A stretch of 64,000 bases of DNA from Shewanella sairae (GTDB taxonomy: Bacteria; Pseudomonadota; Gammaproteobacteria; Enterobacterales; Shewanellaceae), in contig NZ_JAKILT010000002.1 of NCBI RefSeq assembly GCF_023283535.1, positions 113,052-177,051 on the forward strand, given 5' to 3'. The translations under genes were made by a program, and so were the position numbers. The notes beneath the pieces are model-generated. The model ran no database searches, had not been told where the DNA came from, and worked only from the letters and a program-made list of their open reading frames with translations. Positions 1 to 8,834 of this stretch are shown here, in pieces; position 1 is the first letter of the stretch, and each line of letters starts with the position of its first letter.

Positions 1-101
1 AAATAGTCTACATATAATGCTAAAACAGGCACCAGCCAGTAAAGCCATTAGACTAAATCATCTCAATTTAGTAGCGTTGCAATCTCAGAAGGCTGAGTAA
101 A

Positions 102-299
102 ATGAACAGTTTAGACATATCACCTAAGCAAAAAGCTCTGTCTAAGAGCTGCAATAGTTGTGAGCGTATGACGGTAATCGAAGGAGAGTTTATCTGCTTT
201 AGAGAGGGCCAGATAACCAGCTTAACGCCGATGAAAAAGCCCTCTTTAAAATCTAGCCTGATTTGTGATGGCTGGAAAATAGGTAAAATAAACTTTTAA
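102..299 (+). CDS. small cysteine-containing hypothetical protein
   Basis: I do not recognise this 65-residue protein. It has four cysteines (residues 17, 20, 32 and 55), the first two as a CxxC pair, so a small metal-binding fold is possible. An AGAAGG-like ribosome site lies about 10 bases before the ATG. There is no signal peptide or membrane segment. Its stop overlaps by a few bases the stop of the convergent gene on the other strand. It could be a chance ORF, but the spaced cysteines and the tight convergent packing favour a real gene. Confidence 0.45.
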   Translation: MNSLDISPKQKALSKSCNSCERMTVIEGEFICFREGQITSLTPMKKPSLKSSLICDGWKIGKINF

Positions 300-559
300 G
301 CGCTTAACATCCCGGCATAGTCTCTAGCTGAAAATTTAGGCTCATATAACAAGCCTTGTAACTGTGCTTCAGGCGTTGCTTTAGCAAGACTTAGCCCTCG
401 GGTCGTGACTCGCATACCGGCACACAATTCAAAATACACAACTTCAAGCTCATCAGTTTCTAACCCACGTTTTTTAAGGGTGGCCATAATTGCGAGCCAA
501 TCTGTATTCACTTTACTGTCTTGCCCTTCAATCTGAGCTCGTATAGGTATATTTTTCAT
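296..559 (-). CDS. hypothetical protein, about 87 residues
   Basis: Small soluble protein of unknown function with no signal peptide or membrane helix. I place the start at the ATG at 559 because AAGGTG lies about 5 bases upstream. An alternative ATG at 580 has its own AGGG-type site and would add seven residues. The sequence is mixed alpha/beta in character with a single cysteine. It is convergent with, and overlaps by four bases, the small ORF on the other strand. No function can be assigned. Confidence 0.55.
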   Translation of the reverse strand: MKNIPIRAQIEGQDSKVNTDWLAIMATLKKRGLETDELEVVYFELCAGMRVTTRGLSLAKATPEAQLQGLLYEPKFSARDYAGMLSA

Positions 560-698
560 CGTCACCTTCTTTGCATGCACTACCCTTTAAGTTTTAGCGA
601 TTATATCCTTACCAATCTGAACCTATGCTGAACTCTAAATAAACTTAACCTAAACTAGGTCATTAATTTCAATCGATATCAGCAAAACAGCGTTATAC

Positions 699-2483
699 TC
701 AAAAATCAGCAGATTCTTGCTGCGCATACCACAACTTACAATACAACCCATTCGCTGCTAATAACTCATTGTGGCTGCCCGCCTCAACCACTTTTCCCTT
801 GCTTAGCACTATAATCTTATCTGCATCGATAACGGTTGAAAGTCGATGAGCTATCACCAGACTAGTGTGGCCTTTAGCCACCTCTTTAAGCGCCGTCAAA
901 ATCGCTTGTTCCGATCGACTATCCAGAGAAGATGTCGCTTCATCAAATACTAATATAGGCGATTTCTTCAAGATTGCCCTTGCTATGGCAACGCGTTGCT
1001 TCTCGCCGCCTGATAACTTTAAGCCACGTTCGCCAACTTTGGTTGCACCGCCCTCGGGTAAGCTCTCGATAAATTGACTTAGATGCGCCATTTGTATTGC
1101 AGCGCTAATCTCTTCATCTGTCGCAGATGGACGGCCATAACGGATATTCTCAATTAACGTATCGTTAAACAACACAGTATCTTGCGGCACTATCGCTATC
1201 GCCTGCCTAAGGGTATTCTGGCTGACATCACGAATATCATGACCATCAATACATATACGGCCACCCACCACATCATAAAAACGAAATAGCAGTTTCACCA
1301 AAGTAGACTTACCAGCGCCACTATCGCCAACTATCGCGACTTTCTGACCTGCTTCCACCGTCAAACTAACTCCCTTTAATATCTCTCGAGAGTCATAGCT
1401 GAATACCACATTTTCAAAAGAGACCGAGCCTTGTGTTAGTGGCTTATCGTACGCATCGCTGGCATCTTGTATTAATGGCGTTTTATCCAGTAAAGCAAAC
1501 ATGCGTTCAATATTGGCAAATGCACCCCGGATCTCGCGATACACAAAGCCCAGAAAGTTGAGCGGGATAAACAACTGCATCATAAATGCATTGATTAATA
1601 CAAAGTCACCAATTGTCATCACGCCGCTTGCCACATCAGCTGCAGCCATGCCAAGCATCAATGTCATTGCCACTGCAATAATACAAGCTTGGCCCGCATT
1701 TAGCGCAAACAGTGACAAACGGTTTTTACGCTTTGCATCTTCCCACTGCGCCAAAGCAACATCATATTGCTTAGCTTCATGTTGCTCATTATTGAAGTAT
1801 TTGACCGTTTCGTAGTTAAGCAAACTGTCTATTGCTCGTGTATTTGATATTGAGTCTGCTTTTGCTGCATCGCGCACATACCCAGTACGCCATTCGGTAG
1901 CCACAACAGAAAAAGCACCGTAGGCAATCACCGCCAGCAAAGTCACACCAGCAAACTCATAGCCGTAGTTATAAAATAAAATCCCCACCACCAAAACAAT
2001 CTCAAGCATAGTCGGTACGATGTTGAACACCATAAAGCGCATTAAGAAGCTCATGCCGCTGATGCCACGCTCTATATCACGCGATAGGCCGCCAGTTCTC
2101 CGCTCTAAATGGAATGCCATATCTAGACGATGTAAATGCTCAAACACCGCCATACCTAAACGTCTAATCGCCCGTTCAGTAACGCGACCAAATAGGGTAT
2201 CTCTAATTTCAGAAATAATAGTATTAAGCAGTCGAATACAGCCGTAGGCAATCACCAAGGAAATAGGGACTGATACCAGCTTGGCTGTTGATGCTGTCGA
2301 TAGACCATCAACCAGCGCCTTAAGCACAAATGGCAAGCCCACACTGGCAAGTTTAGCAATCACTAAGCAAAGTAATGCCAAGCCGACTCTTTGCTTAAAC
2401 TCAAGCAAATATGGCCACAGCATTCGTAACACTTTCCAGTTAAGCTTACCTATTGGTCCATCGAAGTATAAAGAGGGGCGCAT
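699..2483 (-). CDS. ABCB/Atm1-type ABC exporter (fused permease and ATPase)
   Basis: Half-transporter of 594 residues: an N-terminal six-helix ABC exporter domain (roughly residues 20-330) followed by an ATP-binding cassette. The cassette shows a Walker A motif (GDSGAGKST), signature LSGGEKQR, Walker B ending VFDEATSSLD and an H-loop IAHRLST. The N-terminal stretch and length match the Atm1/HMT1 (ABCB6/7) group, which as homodimers move glutathione-linked or metal/sulfur compounds across the inner membrane; the substrate here is not determined by sequence. The ATG has a GGAA-type site. It stands alone; the next gene upstream is beyond a 340-base gap. Confidence 0.9.
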   Translation of the reverse strand: MRPSLYFDGPIGKLNWKVLRMLWPYLLEFKQRVGLALLCLVIAKLASVGLPFVLKALVDGLSTASTAKLVSVPISLVIAYGCIRLLNTIISEIRDTLFGRVTERAIRRLGMAVFEHLHRLDMAFHLERRTGGLSRDIERGISGMSFLMRFMVFNIVPTMLEIVLVVGILFYNYGYEFAGVTLLAVIAYGAFSVVATEWRTGYVRDAAKADSISNTRAIDSLLNYETVKYFNNEQHEAKQYDVALAQWEDAKRKNRLSLFALNAGQACIIAVAMTLMLGMAAADVASGVMTIGDFVLINAFMMQLFIPLNFLGFVYREIRGAFANIERMFALLDKTPLIQDASDAYDKPLTQGSVSFENVVFSYDSREILKGVSLTVEAGQKVAIVGDSGAGKSTLVKLLFRFYDVVGGRICIDGHDIRDVSQNTLRQAIAIVPQDTVLFNDTLIENIRYGRPSATDEEISAAIQMAHLSQFIESLPEGGATKVGERGLKLSGGEKQRVAIARAILKKSPILVFDEATSSLDSRSEQAILTALKEVAKGHTSLVIAHRLSTVIDADKIIVLSKGKVVEAGSHNELLAANGLYCKLWYAQQESADF

Positions 2484-2824
2484 TTTTTATTCCAATCAAT
2501 AGAAATGATAATAATGTTTATTTCTATTTTAATCACAATAGGTTAACCAGTATTTAGGTATTATACGAGATTATGATTTGTAGATTAAAAGTTAACAAAC
2601 ACTTGCTAGAGACCACTTAATCGTACTACTTTAGGCGAAATGTAGAGGATGAAAACTCTTAAACTGGGCTGACATGCACACTTTTTAGCAATTTTATTCC
2701 AAGTGATGCAAATTGTGTTAACCCAAAGAAAAGAATTTGATACCCTCTGCCCGACAAAATCAAAAGTGAACAAGTTAGAAGAGTCCATTGACTCTTTTCA
2801 AGTTACTATAAAAAGGATGCAAAT
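2484..2824. other. gene-poor gap
   Basis: AT-rich intergenic DNA between the divergent ABC exporter and the 58-residue small protein. It should hold both promoters. I see no RNA gene, repeat or convincing protein; the short minus-strand ORF inside it lacks a ribosome site. Confidence 0.5.
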
Positions 2825-3001
2825 ATGCTTGACTCATCCAAGCCCAACTATCCCCCCTTGCCACTCATCCAAACATGGATATGGATGATGACCCAATCTG
2901 GAAATCCTGAAATTCAGGAAAAGGGACAAAACAATCTTATTGCTTCTTTTGGCAGCCTAGCTAAGGCTAACGAATATCTATTAGAACAAGATAATAAATA
3001 A
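2825..3001 (+). CDS. 58-residue small protein
   Basis: An ORF of 58 codons starting at ATG 2825 with an AAGGA ribosome site ending seven bases upstream and a stop at 2999-3001. The protein has an N-terminal proline-rich segment, a Trp/Met-rich stretch (residues 18-22) and a C-terminal part reading SFGSLAKANEYL. It has no signal peptide. A rho-independent terminator follows within 20 bases, so it forms a complete transcription unit with its own ribosome site and terminator, which supports a real gene. The family is not recognised. Confidence 0.65.
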   Translation: MLDSSKPNYPPLPLIQTWIWMMTQSGNPEIQEKGQNNLIASFGSLAKANEYLLEQDNK

Positions 3002-3012
3002 ACTAATTGCAT

Positions 3013-3042
3013 AAAAAAAGGAGGCTTATCGCCTCCCTTTTC
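3013..3042. terminator. bidirectional rho-independent terminator
   Basis: Stem GGAGGC / GCCTCC with loop TTATC, with an A-run on the left and a T-run on the right. It serves both the small protein on the plus strand and aroG on the minus strand. Confidence 0.85.
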
Positions 3043-3050
3043 ATCAATAT

Positions 3051-4106
3051 TTAAACTTTCCGACGTTCAATAATACTGTTATTCATCACAGCTAATAAAC
3101 GTTCAGTATCTGACCAACCGATACATGCATCAGTCACACTTTGACCGTAACATAAAGACTGCCCTTCAACATGATCTTGCCGCCCTTCAATTAAGTTACT
3201 TTCAACCATCACGCCAAAAATAGCCGTTTCACCACCGGCAACTTGTGCTGCAACATCATCAGCAACTAACATTTGACGCTCAAACTGCTTACTGCTGTTA
3301 GCATGACTAAAATCAATCATAATATTTCTGTCTAAGCCTGCTTTATCAAGCTGCTGGTTTATCTCTGCTACATGACCAGCGCTGTAATTAGGCTCCTTGC
3401 CACCACGTAAAATAATATGGCAATCAGGGTTACCCTTAGTCTCTACAATGGCTGAATGACCGAACTTAGTCACAGATAAAAAATGGTGTGGTGCGCTTGC
3501 CGCACCAATCGCATCAATCGCAACTTTAATCGTACCGTCAGTACCATTTTTAAACCCTACAGGGCTTGATAAACCGGAGGCCAATTCGCGATGAACTTGA
3601 GACTCTGTTGTGCGCGCACCAATCGCGCCCCAACACATTAAGTCTGCAACATACTGTGGGGTGATCATATCTAAGAACTCACCTGCCGTTGGCAAACCAA
3701 TATCATTAAGATCCAACAGTAATTTACGCGCGGTACGCAAACCATCATTAAGCTTAAAGCTGTTGTCCATGTAAGGATCATTAATTAAGCCTTTCCAGCC
3801 AACTGTTGTGCGCGGCTTTTCAAAATAGACTCGCATAACAATCTCTAATTGATCTTTATATTGCTCTCTTAATTCAACGAGGCGCTTACCGTATTCAAGC
3901 GCTGCAATAGGATCGTGGATAGAACATGGACCAATAACCACCAACAGGCGATCTTCTTTCTTTGCGAGGATATTATGAATGCTTTCACGGGCGTTAAATA
4001 CGGTCGCTGATGCGTTCTCTGTTGCAGGAAATCGCTCCAAAATAGCAATAGGAGGCAACAATTCTTTTATTTTACTAATTCGAACATCATCATTTTGGTA
4101 ATACAT
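3051..4106 (-). CDS. aroG: 3-deoxy-7-phosphoheptulonate (DAHP) synthase
   Basis: Condenses phosphoenolpyruvate and erythrose 4-phosphate, the first step of the shikimate pathway, in the cytosol. The 351-residue protein is close to E. coli AroG (350) from the start (MYYQNDD) through ATENA, VIGPCSIHDP, MRVYFEKPRTT, GWKGLINDP, GARTTESQVHRELASGL and FKNGTDGT to MIDFSHANS, including the metal- and substrate-binding motifs of class I enzymes. Which amino acid feeds back on it cannot be read safely, but the N-terminus is of the AroG (Phe-sensitive) kind. A 12-base perfect inverted repeat lies 100-140 bases upstream. Confidence 0.95.
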   Translation of the reverse strand: MYYQNDDVRISKIKELLPPIAILERFPATENASATVFNARESIHNILAKKEDRLLVVIGPCSIHDPIAALEYGKRLVELREQYKDQLEIVMRVYFEKPRTTVGWKGLINDPYMDNSFKLNDGLRTARKLLLDLNDIGLPTAGEFLDMITPQYVADLMCWGAIGARTTESQVHRELASGLSSPVGFKNGTDGTIKVAIDAIGAASAPHHFLSVTKFGHSAIVETKGNPDCHIILRGGKEPNYSAGHVAEINQQLDKAGLDRNIMIDFSHANSSKQFERQMLVADDVAAQVAGGETAIFGVMVESNLIEGRQDHVEGQSLCYGQSVTDACIGWSDTERLLAVMNNSIIERRKV

Positions 4107-4206
4107 GGTAATACTTAGCTCCGTCTAGCCTATGAATACAGATCTCTCAATTGCGATACTGCATTCAATTTATCCAGTATGAAGCTTAAATGCAATCAAG
4201 TTATGA

Positions 4207-4244
4207 TTATTAAACAATAATATTTATAATGCATTGTTTAATAA
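4207..4244. repeat. 12-base AT-rich inverted repeat upstream of aroG
   Basis: TTATTAAACAAT (4207-4218) and its perfect reverse complement (4233-4244) with a 14-base spacer. It lies 101-138 bases upstream of the aroG start. It could be an operator or a hairpin in a leader. It does not match the TyrR box (TGTAAA-N6-TTTACA). Confidence 0.45.
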
Positions 4245-4535
4245 CAACATAAAAATCATTTACCTGTATAAAACTCTTATTTTAAGCGGGAACTAAAGGG
4301 ATATAACGATAGATTTTATTTCGTACATACAAATTTTCTCACGTAAACTTCTTCTAATACATTAGACTAAAACTAAACTTGAATTTATTTCACCGAGATT
4401 AGATAAGCAGAACTGCTTATCCATTAAAAGATAAGCTTGTTTTAATGTGAGCAATCCGCAATTATTTAGATCAGATAGCCCCACGTATGTTTATATTAAT
4501 AACTACACAGCCTCACAAGCGATAAATGTGCTCCA
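4245..4535. other. AT-rich intergenic gap
   Basis: Rest of the 430-base gap between aroG (upstream side) and the TPR lipoprotein (downstream side). I see no gene or clear terminator in it. Confidence 0.4.
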
Positions 4536-5702
4536 CTAATGACTTGCCATGGCATGTAACTTAGCTTGGTAGCGTTGCTTATTCTTACTGTCCTTAGTCA
4601 GTGAAAGCGCTTTTTTTAAATGTTTCTCCGCAAGCCGTTCATCACCAATAACCCAGTAAGTACGTGAAAGACCAAAATAGAATTCATGACGATAATCAGC
4701 CTTAGCAATCGCACGTTTATACCAACTTAGTGCATCTTGATATTCTCGTTCCAAATAAGCTTGTTGTGCCATTCCATAGTAATAATAAGGGTTACGTATA
4801 CGTGCTAACTCTAACACCTTGTGCACCTCAGCCCATTCATCAAGTCTATTTTGAACAGACAACATAATGGCGTAGTTATTGAGTGCATTCATATCTTCAG
4901 GACTAACCATTAGTGCGTAACGATAAAGGGCTTCAGCTTGTGTATCTAAGCCTTTATAACGGTATAACACCGCTAAGGTGTTTAATGCAGGTAAAAACTG
5001 GTTCTGCTCAGCCAGTGCGAGCTTAAGTAATCCATAAGCACGATCATAATTGCCGACAATCAACGCCTCGGCAGCGAGGTTGTTATAGAACATAGAGGTG
5101 ACAGTCGACTTATTAATTCTTTGGGTACTGTACCCTTGCATTGCACGCTCAGGTAGAAAATCAATTTGAATTGAGCGAGTAGAAATATTAAAGACATTAC
5201 TTTTATCAGCAGGAAGTAGCTTTAAATTGATATGACCATTAACTAAATAAAAGCCTCCTTGCCTATCCCAAATAGGGGGAATACCAATATCTTGATATTC
5301 TACTTTTACATCAACCGCCTCAGCTAAAGCTGCTGTTAACACCACTAAAGACAAGCAGTTTCCTTGACGATCGTTGAAAGTCTCACTCGCGGTTCGGGTA
5401 AGGTTGTCGGCATAACGGAAACCGCCATCAGTCGCATTGATATAGTCGGCAAGCCACTCGTGCATCATTTTTTTTGGCTGGTGAAGAGGGCTTTGTGAAC
5501 GCTTCAATTCTCGCTTTAAATCAACAAGCGCTTGTTCAGGTAATGTAAATATATCTTCAGGTGTAGGTAAGGTGGTTACCGCGGTAAAATGCTCATCATG
5601 AAAATAAGTATTTAGATCCACATCTTGTGTGGATGTTTTACTCGCACAGCCTCCAATAAAGCTACTTAGCAATAAAGTTAACATCAAAATAGGTCTAATC
5701 AT
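4536..5702 (-). CDS. lipoprotein with transglutaminase-like and TPR domains
   Basis: Predicted envelope lipoprotein of 388 residues from the ATG at 5702, chosen because it is followed at once by a lipoprotein signal (lipobox FIGGC, Cys19) and preceded by GAGG. Residues about 75-180 look like a transglutaminase-like cysteine-protease fold, with Cys116 in a GNCLSL motif and His157 in NGHINL. From about residue 215 to the end come tandem tetratricopeptide repeats (for example AEALYRYALMVSPEDMNALNNYAIML). It may act as a scaffold or peptidase-like factor at the envelope. The gene stands alone; substrate and partners are unknown. Confidence 0.75.
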   Translation of the reverse strand: MIRPILMLTLLLSSFIGGCASKTSTQDVDLNTYFHDEHFTAVTTLPTPEDIFTLPEQALVDLKRELKRSQSPLHQPKKMMHEWLADYINATDGGFRYADNLTRTASETFNDRQGNCLSLVVLTAALAEAVDVKVEYQDIGIPPIWDRQGGFYLVNGHINLKLLPADKSNVFNISTRSIQIDFLPERAMQGYSTQRINKSTVTSMFYNNLAAEALIVGNYDRAYGLLKLALAEQNQFLPALNTLAVLYRYKGLDTQAEALYRYALMVSPEDMNALNNYAIMLSVQNRLDEWAEVHKVLELARIRNPYYYYGMAQQAYLEREYQDALSWYKRAIAKADYRHEFYFGLSRTYWVIGDERLAEKHLKKALSLTKDSKNKQRYQAKLHAMASH

Positions 5703-5892
5703 CACACCCTCAACACAAAGGATACTTACAATAAGCATATGTCATAGGTATGAACTTGATAAAAAAAAGCGTTACAAAATACGATACCCCTTATCTAAAG
5801 CGACGACTCACAGCGATATTCTGCAGCTAAATCAACTAAAAGACTGTTGAGAAGCGAATACTGCGATAGCAATTTAACAGTAAAGCGAGCGG

Positions 5893-6228
5893 CTAATTAG
5901 TCGCTGGATTGGGTGGGTCGATTTGAATAAACACATCTTGGTTTTGATACTGGTAAGGTCGGTAAAATAAGCCTTGGCAGGAAAAATACTGATAGGGTGT
6001 CGGCATAGCAATACAACCCAAAGGTAGGCTCTGTAAAATCTGTAATTGTTGCTGAAAGCGCAGGGCTTCGCGCCATTGGTGCAGCTTTTGCACTTCATCT
6101 CGAACAGCAAATGCATCAAAAGGCTCACTGGATTTACGCACTACAACTTGGCCTGCACTAGCCATACTTGTCGTTATTATTAGGCCGATCAAGCCCATAC
6201 TTCTAAATAACTGCTTGAGCACTTTCAT
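5893..6228 (-). CDS. hypothetical secreted protein
   Basis: 111-residue protein with a cleavable signal peptide (hydrophobic core LIGLIITTSM ending ASA) and a good ribosome site (AAGGGG) before the ATG. The mature part is glutamine- and tyrosine-rich with two cysteines that could pair in the periplasm. I do not recognise the family. It lies between the TPR lipoprotein and amtB on the same strand but is separated from amtB by a terminator. Confidence 0.6.
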   Translation of the reverse strand: MKVLKQLFRSMGLIGLIITTSMASAGQVVVRKSSEPFDAFAVRDEVQKLHQWREALRFQQQLQILQSLPLGCIAMPTPYQYFSCQGLFYRPYQYQNQDVFIQIDPPNPATN

Positions 6229-6346
6229 CGTATTGCCCCTTGATACATAAAAGCCGTTGTTTCAATCCTACTTTCGAAACAGCTATCAATCCAGTCTACT
6301 CTAGCGTCAATAAAACACCTAGGCCACTGAAAGCAAACTGAGAGAC

Positions 6347-6372
6347 AAAAACAGAGCCGCAGCTCTGTTTTA
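6347..6372. terminator. terminator downstream of amtB
   Basis: AAAACAGAGC / GCTCTGTTTT hairpin with a tiny loop, directly after the amtB stop on the minus strand. Confidence 0.8.
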
Positions 6373-6391
6373 TAGGAGGGACTTAGTGCTA

Positions 6392-7642
6392 TCAGCTTGA
6401 GCTTTTAATCGACACAAACTCAGGGTAAGCATCAATACCACAGTCTGAAGCGTCCATACCGTTATACTCTTCTTCTGCAGTCACACGGATCCCCATAGTC
6501 ACTTTCAGTACTAACCATACCGCCGATGACGCCAAGAATACCCAAGTGAAAATCACGCCAGCACCAAATAATTGAGTTAACAATGATGCTTCAGCATTAG
6601 AAACAGGGACTAAAATTAAGCCTAGTAATCCCGCCACACCATGCACTGAAATCGCACCGACTGGGTCATCAATTTTAACACGGTCAAAAGCAACAATAGA
6701 GAACACCACTAAACCGCCAGCAACGATACCGATAACGCCCGCCATAACTAAAGAAGGAGACAAAGGATCAGCGGTAATCGCCACTAAGCCAGCCAATGCA
6801 CCATTTAAAATCATGGTTAAATCGGCTTTGCCCCATATTAGACGGCAAACAATTAACGCCGAAATAGCTCCAAATGCCGCAGCTGAGTTGGTATTAACAA
6901 AAATCTTAGCAACCGCACTGGCATTTTCAGCGTCAGAAACCAGCAACTGCGAGCCTCCGTTAAAGCCAAACCAACCCATCCATAAAATAAACATACCTAA
7001 GGTCGCCATGGGCAAGTTAGAGCCGGGAATAGGGTTAACTTGACCATTTGCGCCATATTTACCCTTACGAGCACCAAGTAATAACACCCCAGATATCGCC
7101 GCAGCCGCACCCGCCATGTGCACAATACCGCTACCAGCAAAGTCAACAAAACCCGCTTGAGCTAAGAATCCGCCTCCCCAAGTCCAGTAACCTTCAACCG
7201 GATAAATAACTGCAGTCATAAATACAGAAAAAGTTAAGAATGCCCATAACTTCATACGCTCAGCTACCGCGCCCGATACAATCGACATTGCAGTTGCAAC
7301 AAACACGACCTGGAAGAAGAAATCAGATTCAAGAGCATGGTCAGCCCCTTCCGCTTGCGAGCCAATAAGCGCGCCGAGTGAAGGCAACCAGCCACCTTCA
7401 GTATTATCGACGTACATAATGTTGTAACCAACCAGTAGAAACATTACGCAGGCAATAGAATATAAACAGACATTTTTAGTCAAAATCTCGGTGGTGTTTT
7501 TAGACCTCACCAAACCTGCTTCTAACATGGCAAAACCAGCAGCCATCCACATTACCAAGGCACCTGAGATCAAAAAGTAAAATGTATCTAGGGCAAAGCG
7601 CAACTCTGTTACCGTGAGGCCTAACTTAGTTAAATCATCCAT
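6392..7642 (-). CDS. amtB: ammonium transporter AmtB
   Basis: Inner-membrane ammonium channel of 416 residues, the usual length for Amt proteins, with about eleven hydrophobic helices. The pore twin histidines are visible at His175 (IVHMAGA) and His334 (ISVHGVAGLLG), with the conserved PIPGSNLPMATLG segment between them. It lies 12 bases downstream of glnK, the classical glnK-amtB operon in which GlnK plugs the channel when nitrogen is plentiful. Expression should follow the NtrC and sigma-54 sites upstream of glnK. Confidence 0.96.
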   Translation of the reverse strand: MDDLTKLGLTVTELRFALDTFYFLISGALVMWMAAGFAMLEAGLVRSKNTTEILTKNVCLYSIACVMFLLVGYNIMYVDNTEGGWLPSLGALIGSQAEGADHALESDFFFQVVFVATAMSIVSGAVAERMKLWAFLTFSVFMTAVIYPVEGYWTWGGGFLAQAGFVDFAGSGIVHMAGAAAAISGVLLLGARKGKYGANGQVNPIPGSNLPMATLGMFILWMGWFGFNGGSQLLVSDAENASAVAKIFVNTNSAAAFGAISALIVCRLIWGKADLTMILNGALAGLVAITADPLSPSLVMAGVIGIVAGGLVVFSIVAFDRVKIDDPVGAISVHGVAGLLGLILVPVSNAEASLLTQLFGAGVIFTWVFLASSAVWLVLKVTMGIRVTAEEEYNGMDASDCGIDAYPEFVSIKSSS

Positions 7643-7654
7643 ATGCTTATCCCC

Positions 7655-7993
7655 TTAAAGTGCATCGTTGTCGAATTCGCCGGTACGAATACGGATTGCT
7701 TGCTCTAAATCGGTGACAAAAATCTTACCGTCACCAATTTTTCCTGTTCGAGCTGCGTCCGTAATTGCCTCTAAAAGCATCTCTAGACGATCTGATTTAA
7801 TGGCGATTTCTAATTTTACTTTCGGTAGAAAATCGACTTGATACTCAGCGCCACGATAAAGCTCGGTATGGCCTTTTTGGCGACCAAAACCTTTTACTTC
7901 TGTGACCGTCATTCCCTCAATACCGACACCGGCAAGGGCTTCGCGTACATCGTCTAATTTAAATGGTTTAATAATTGCGCTAACCAATTTCAT
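7655..7993 (-). CDS. glnK: nitrogen regulatory protein PII
   Basis: 112-residue PII signalling protein. Start at 7993 chosen because it gives the canonical MKLV N-terminus and has GGGAGAAAG just upstream; an in-frame extension to 8032 has no ribosome site. The T-loop GRQKGHTELYRGAEY carries the uridylylation tyrosine (Tyr51), and the C-terminal signature TGKIGDGKIFV is intact. It binds ATP/ADP and 2-oxoglutarate and controls AmtB, with which it is co-transcribed. The link to amtB makes GlnK rather than GlnB the better name. Confidence 0.95.
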   Translation of the reverse strand: MKLVSAIIKPFKLDDVREALAGVGIEGMTVTEVKGFGRQKGHTELYRGAEYQVDFLPKVKLEIAIKSDRLEMLLEAITDAARTGKIGDGKIFVTDLEQAIRIRTGEFDNDAL

Positions 7994-8032
7994 GACTTTC
8001 TCCCAAGTTTTATTCTTTGTTTGCACAAACAT

Positions 8033-8050
8033 AATTCAAACATCAAGCCA
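8033..8050 (-). promoter_or_regulatory. candidate sigma-54 promoter of glnK-amtB
   Basis: On the minus strand the sequence TGGCTTGATGTTTGAA has a -24-type TGGC and, ten bases after GG, a -12-type TTGA instead of TTGC. It lies about 40 bases before the glnK start and about 65 bases downstream of the nearer NtrC site, the right geometry. The -12 element deviates at one key base. Confidence 0.55.
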
Positions 8051-8113
8051 TGTTTTTTAGCTGTTAATATTCAGCATCTTAGCTAACAACAACGAATTTG
8101 AGTTGAATATAAA

Positions 8114-8130
8114 TGCACCATTTAAGTGCA
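8114..8130. promoter_or_regulatory. NtrC binding site 1
   Basis: TGCACCATTTAAGTGCA closely matches the NtrC palindrome TGCACCA-N3-TGGTGCA. It is the proximal of two sites upstream of glnK. Confidence 0.8.
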
Positions 8131-8143
8131 TTTAGTCAGTAGC

Positions 8144-8160
8144 TGCACAAATTTAACGCA
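8144..8160. promoter_or_regulatory. NtrC binding site 2
   Basis: TGCACAAATTTAACGCA is a weaker match to the NtrC palindrome, centred 30 bases (about three helical turns) from site 1, the paired-enhancer layout usual for NtrC. It lies between glnK and the divergent isochorismatase-family gene. Confidence 0.6.
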
Positions 8161-8270
8161 GCATAATTTAACGACTCGCTCACCGATGCATTAGACCTAT
8201 TTCTAATTGGTCTTATCATCACAGTGGGTTTTACTGGCAGCTGTCCATACTCACGTTAAAAGAGTAAAAA

Positions 8271-8813
8271 ATGCTAAAAGCTGAAGAATGTGTTTTGGTG
8301 ATTGTTGATGTGCAAGGCAAGCTGGCTAAGGTTGTGCGTCAAAGTGAGCAGTTACAGCATAAGCTGCATACACTGGTGAAAGCCGCGCAGTTATTTGATA
8401 TGCCAATACTGTGGCTAGAACAGATCCCAGAGAAATTAGGTGCAACCACAGAAGAGATCGCCAACATACTAAAGCAATCTACTACGCCTATCGCTAAACA
8501 GCATTTTAGTGGTTGGCAGGCTGAGGCGTTTCAACAGCAACTAAAGGCTCTTGGGACAAAGCAGGTTATCTTGGCTGGGGTTGAAACCCATGTTTGCGTG
8601 TATCAAACCTGTCGAGACCTGCTCGACAATGGTTATCAAACGCATATTGTTGTCGATGCTATGTCTTCGAGGACAGAGGCAAACAAACAATCTGGAATTG
8701 CGATGATGCAGCAACATGGCGCCCTCATAACCAATGTTGAGTCACTATTATTTGAACTACAACATCAAGCCCAAGGTGAGCGTTTTAACGCTCTGCTAAA
8801 ACTGATTAAGTGA
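8271..8813 (+). CDS. isochorismatase-family cysteine hydrolase
   Basis: 180-residue cytosolic alpha/beta hydrolase of the cysteine-hydrolase superfamily. The catalytic triad can be placed at Asp13 (VDVQGKL), Lys76 (IAKQHFS) and Cys109 (ETHVCVYQT), with the usual GVETHVC signature. Such proteins (YcaC group) hydrolyse small amides or related compounds; the substrate cannot be told from sequence. It is divergent from glnK-amtB and shares their regulatory gap, so nitrogen-responsive expression is possible but not shown. Confidence 0.88.
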   Translation: MLKAEECVLVIVDVQGKLAKVVRQSEQLQHKLHTLVKAAQLFDMPILWLEQIPEKLGATTEEIANILKQSTTPIAKQHFSGWQAEAFQQQLKALGTKQVILAGVETHVCVYQTCRDLLDNGYQTHIVVDAMSSRTEANKQSGIAMMQQHGALITNVESLLFELQHQAQGERFNALLKLIK

Positions 8814-8834
8814 CTAGCCTTACAAGTAAAAGAT

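Noticed and set aside
2606..2788. 60-codon minus-strand ORF
   Set aside because: No ribosome site; antisense to the leader of the 58-residue protein.
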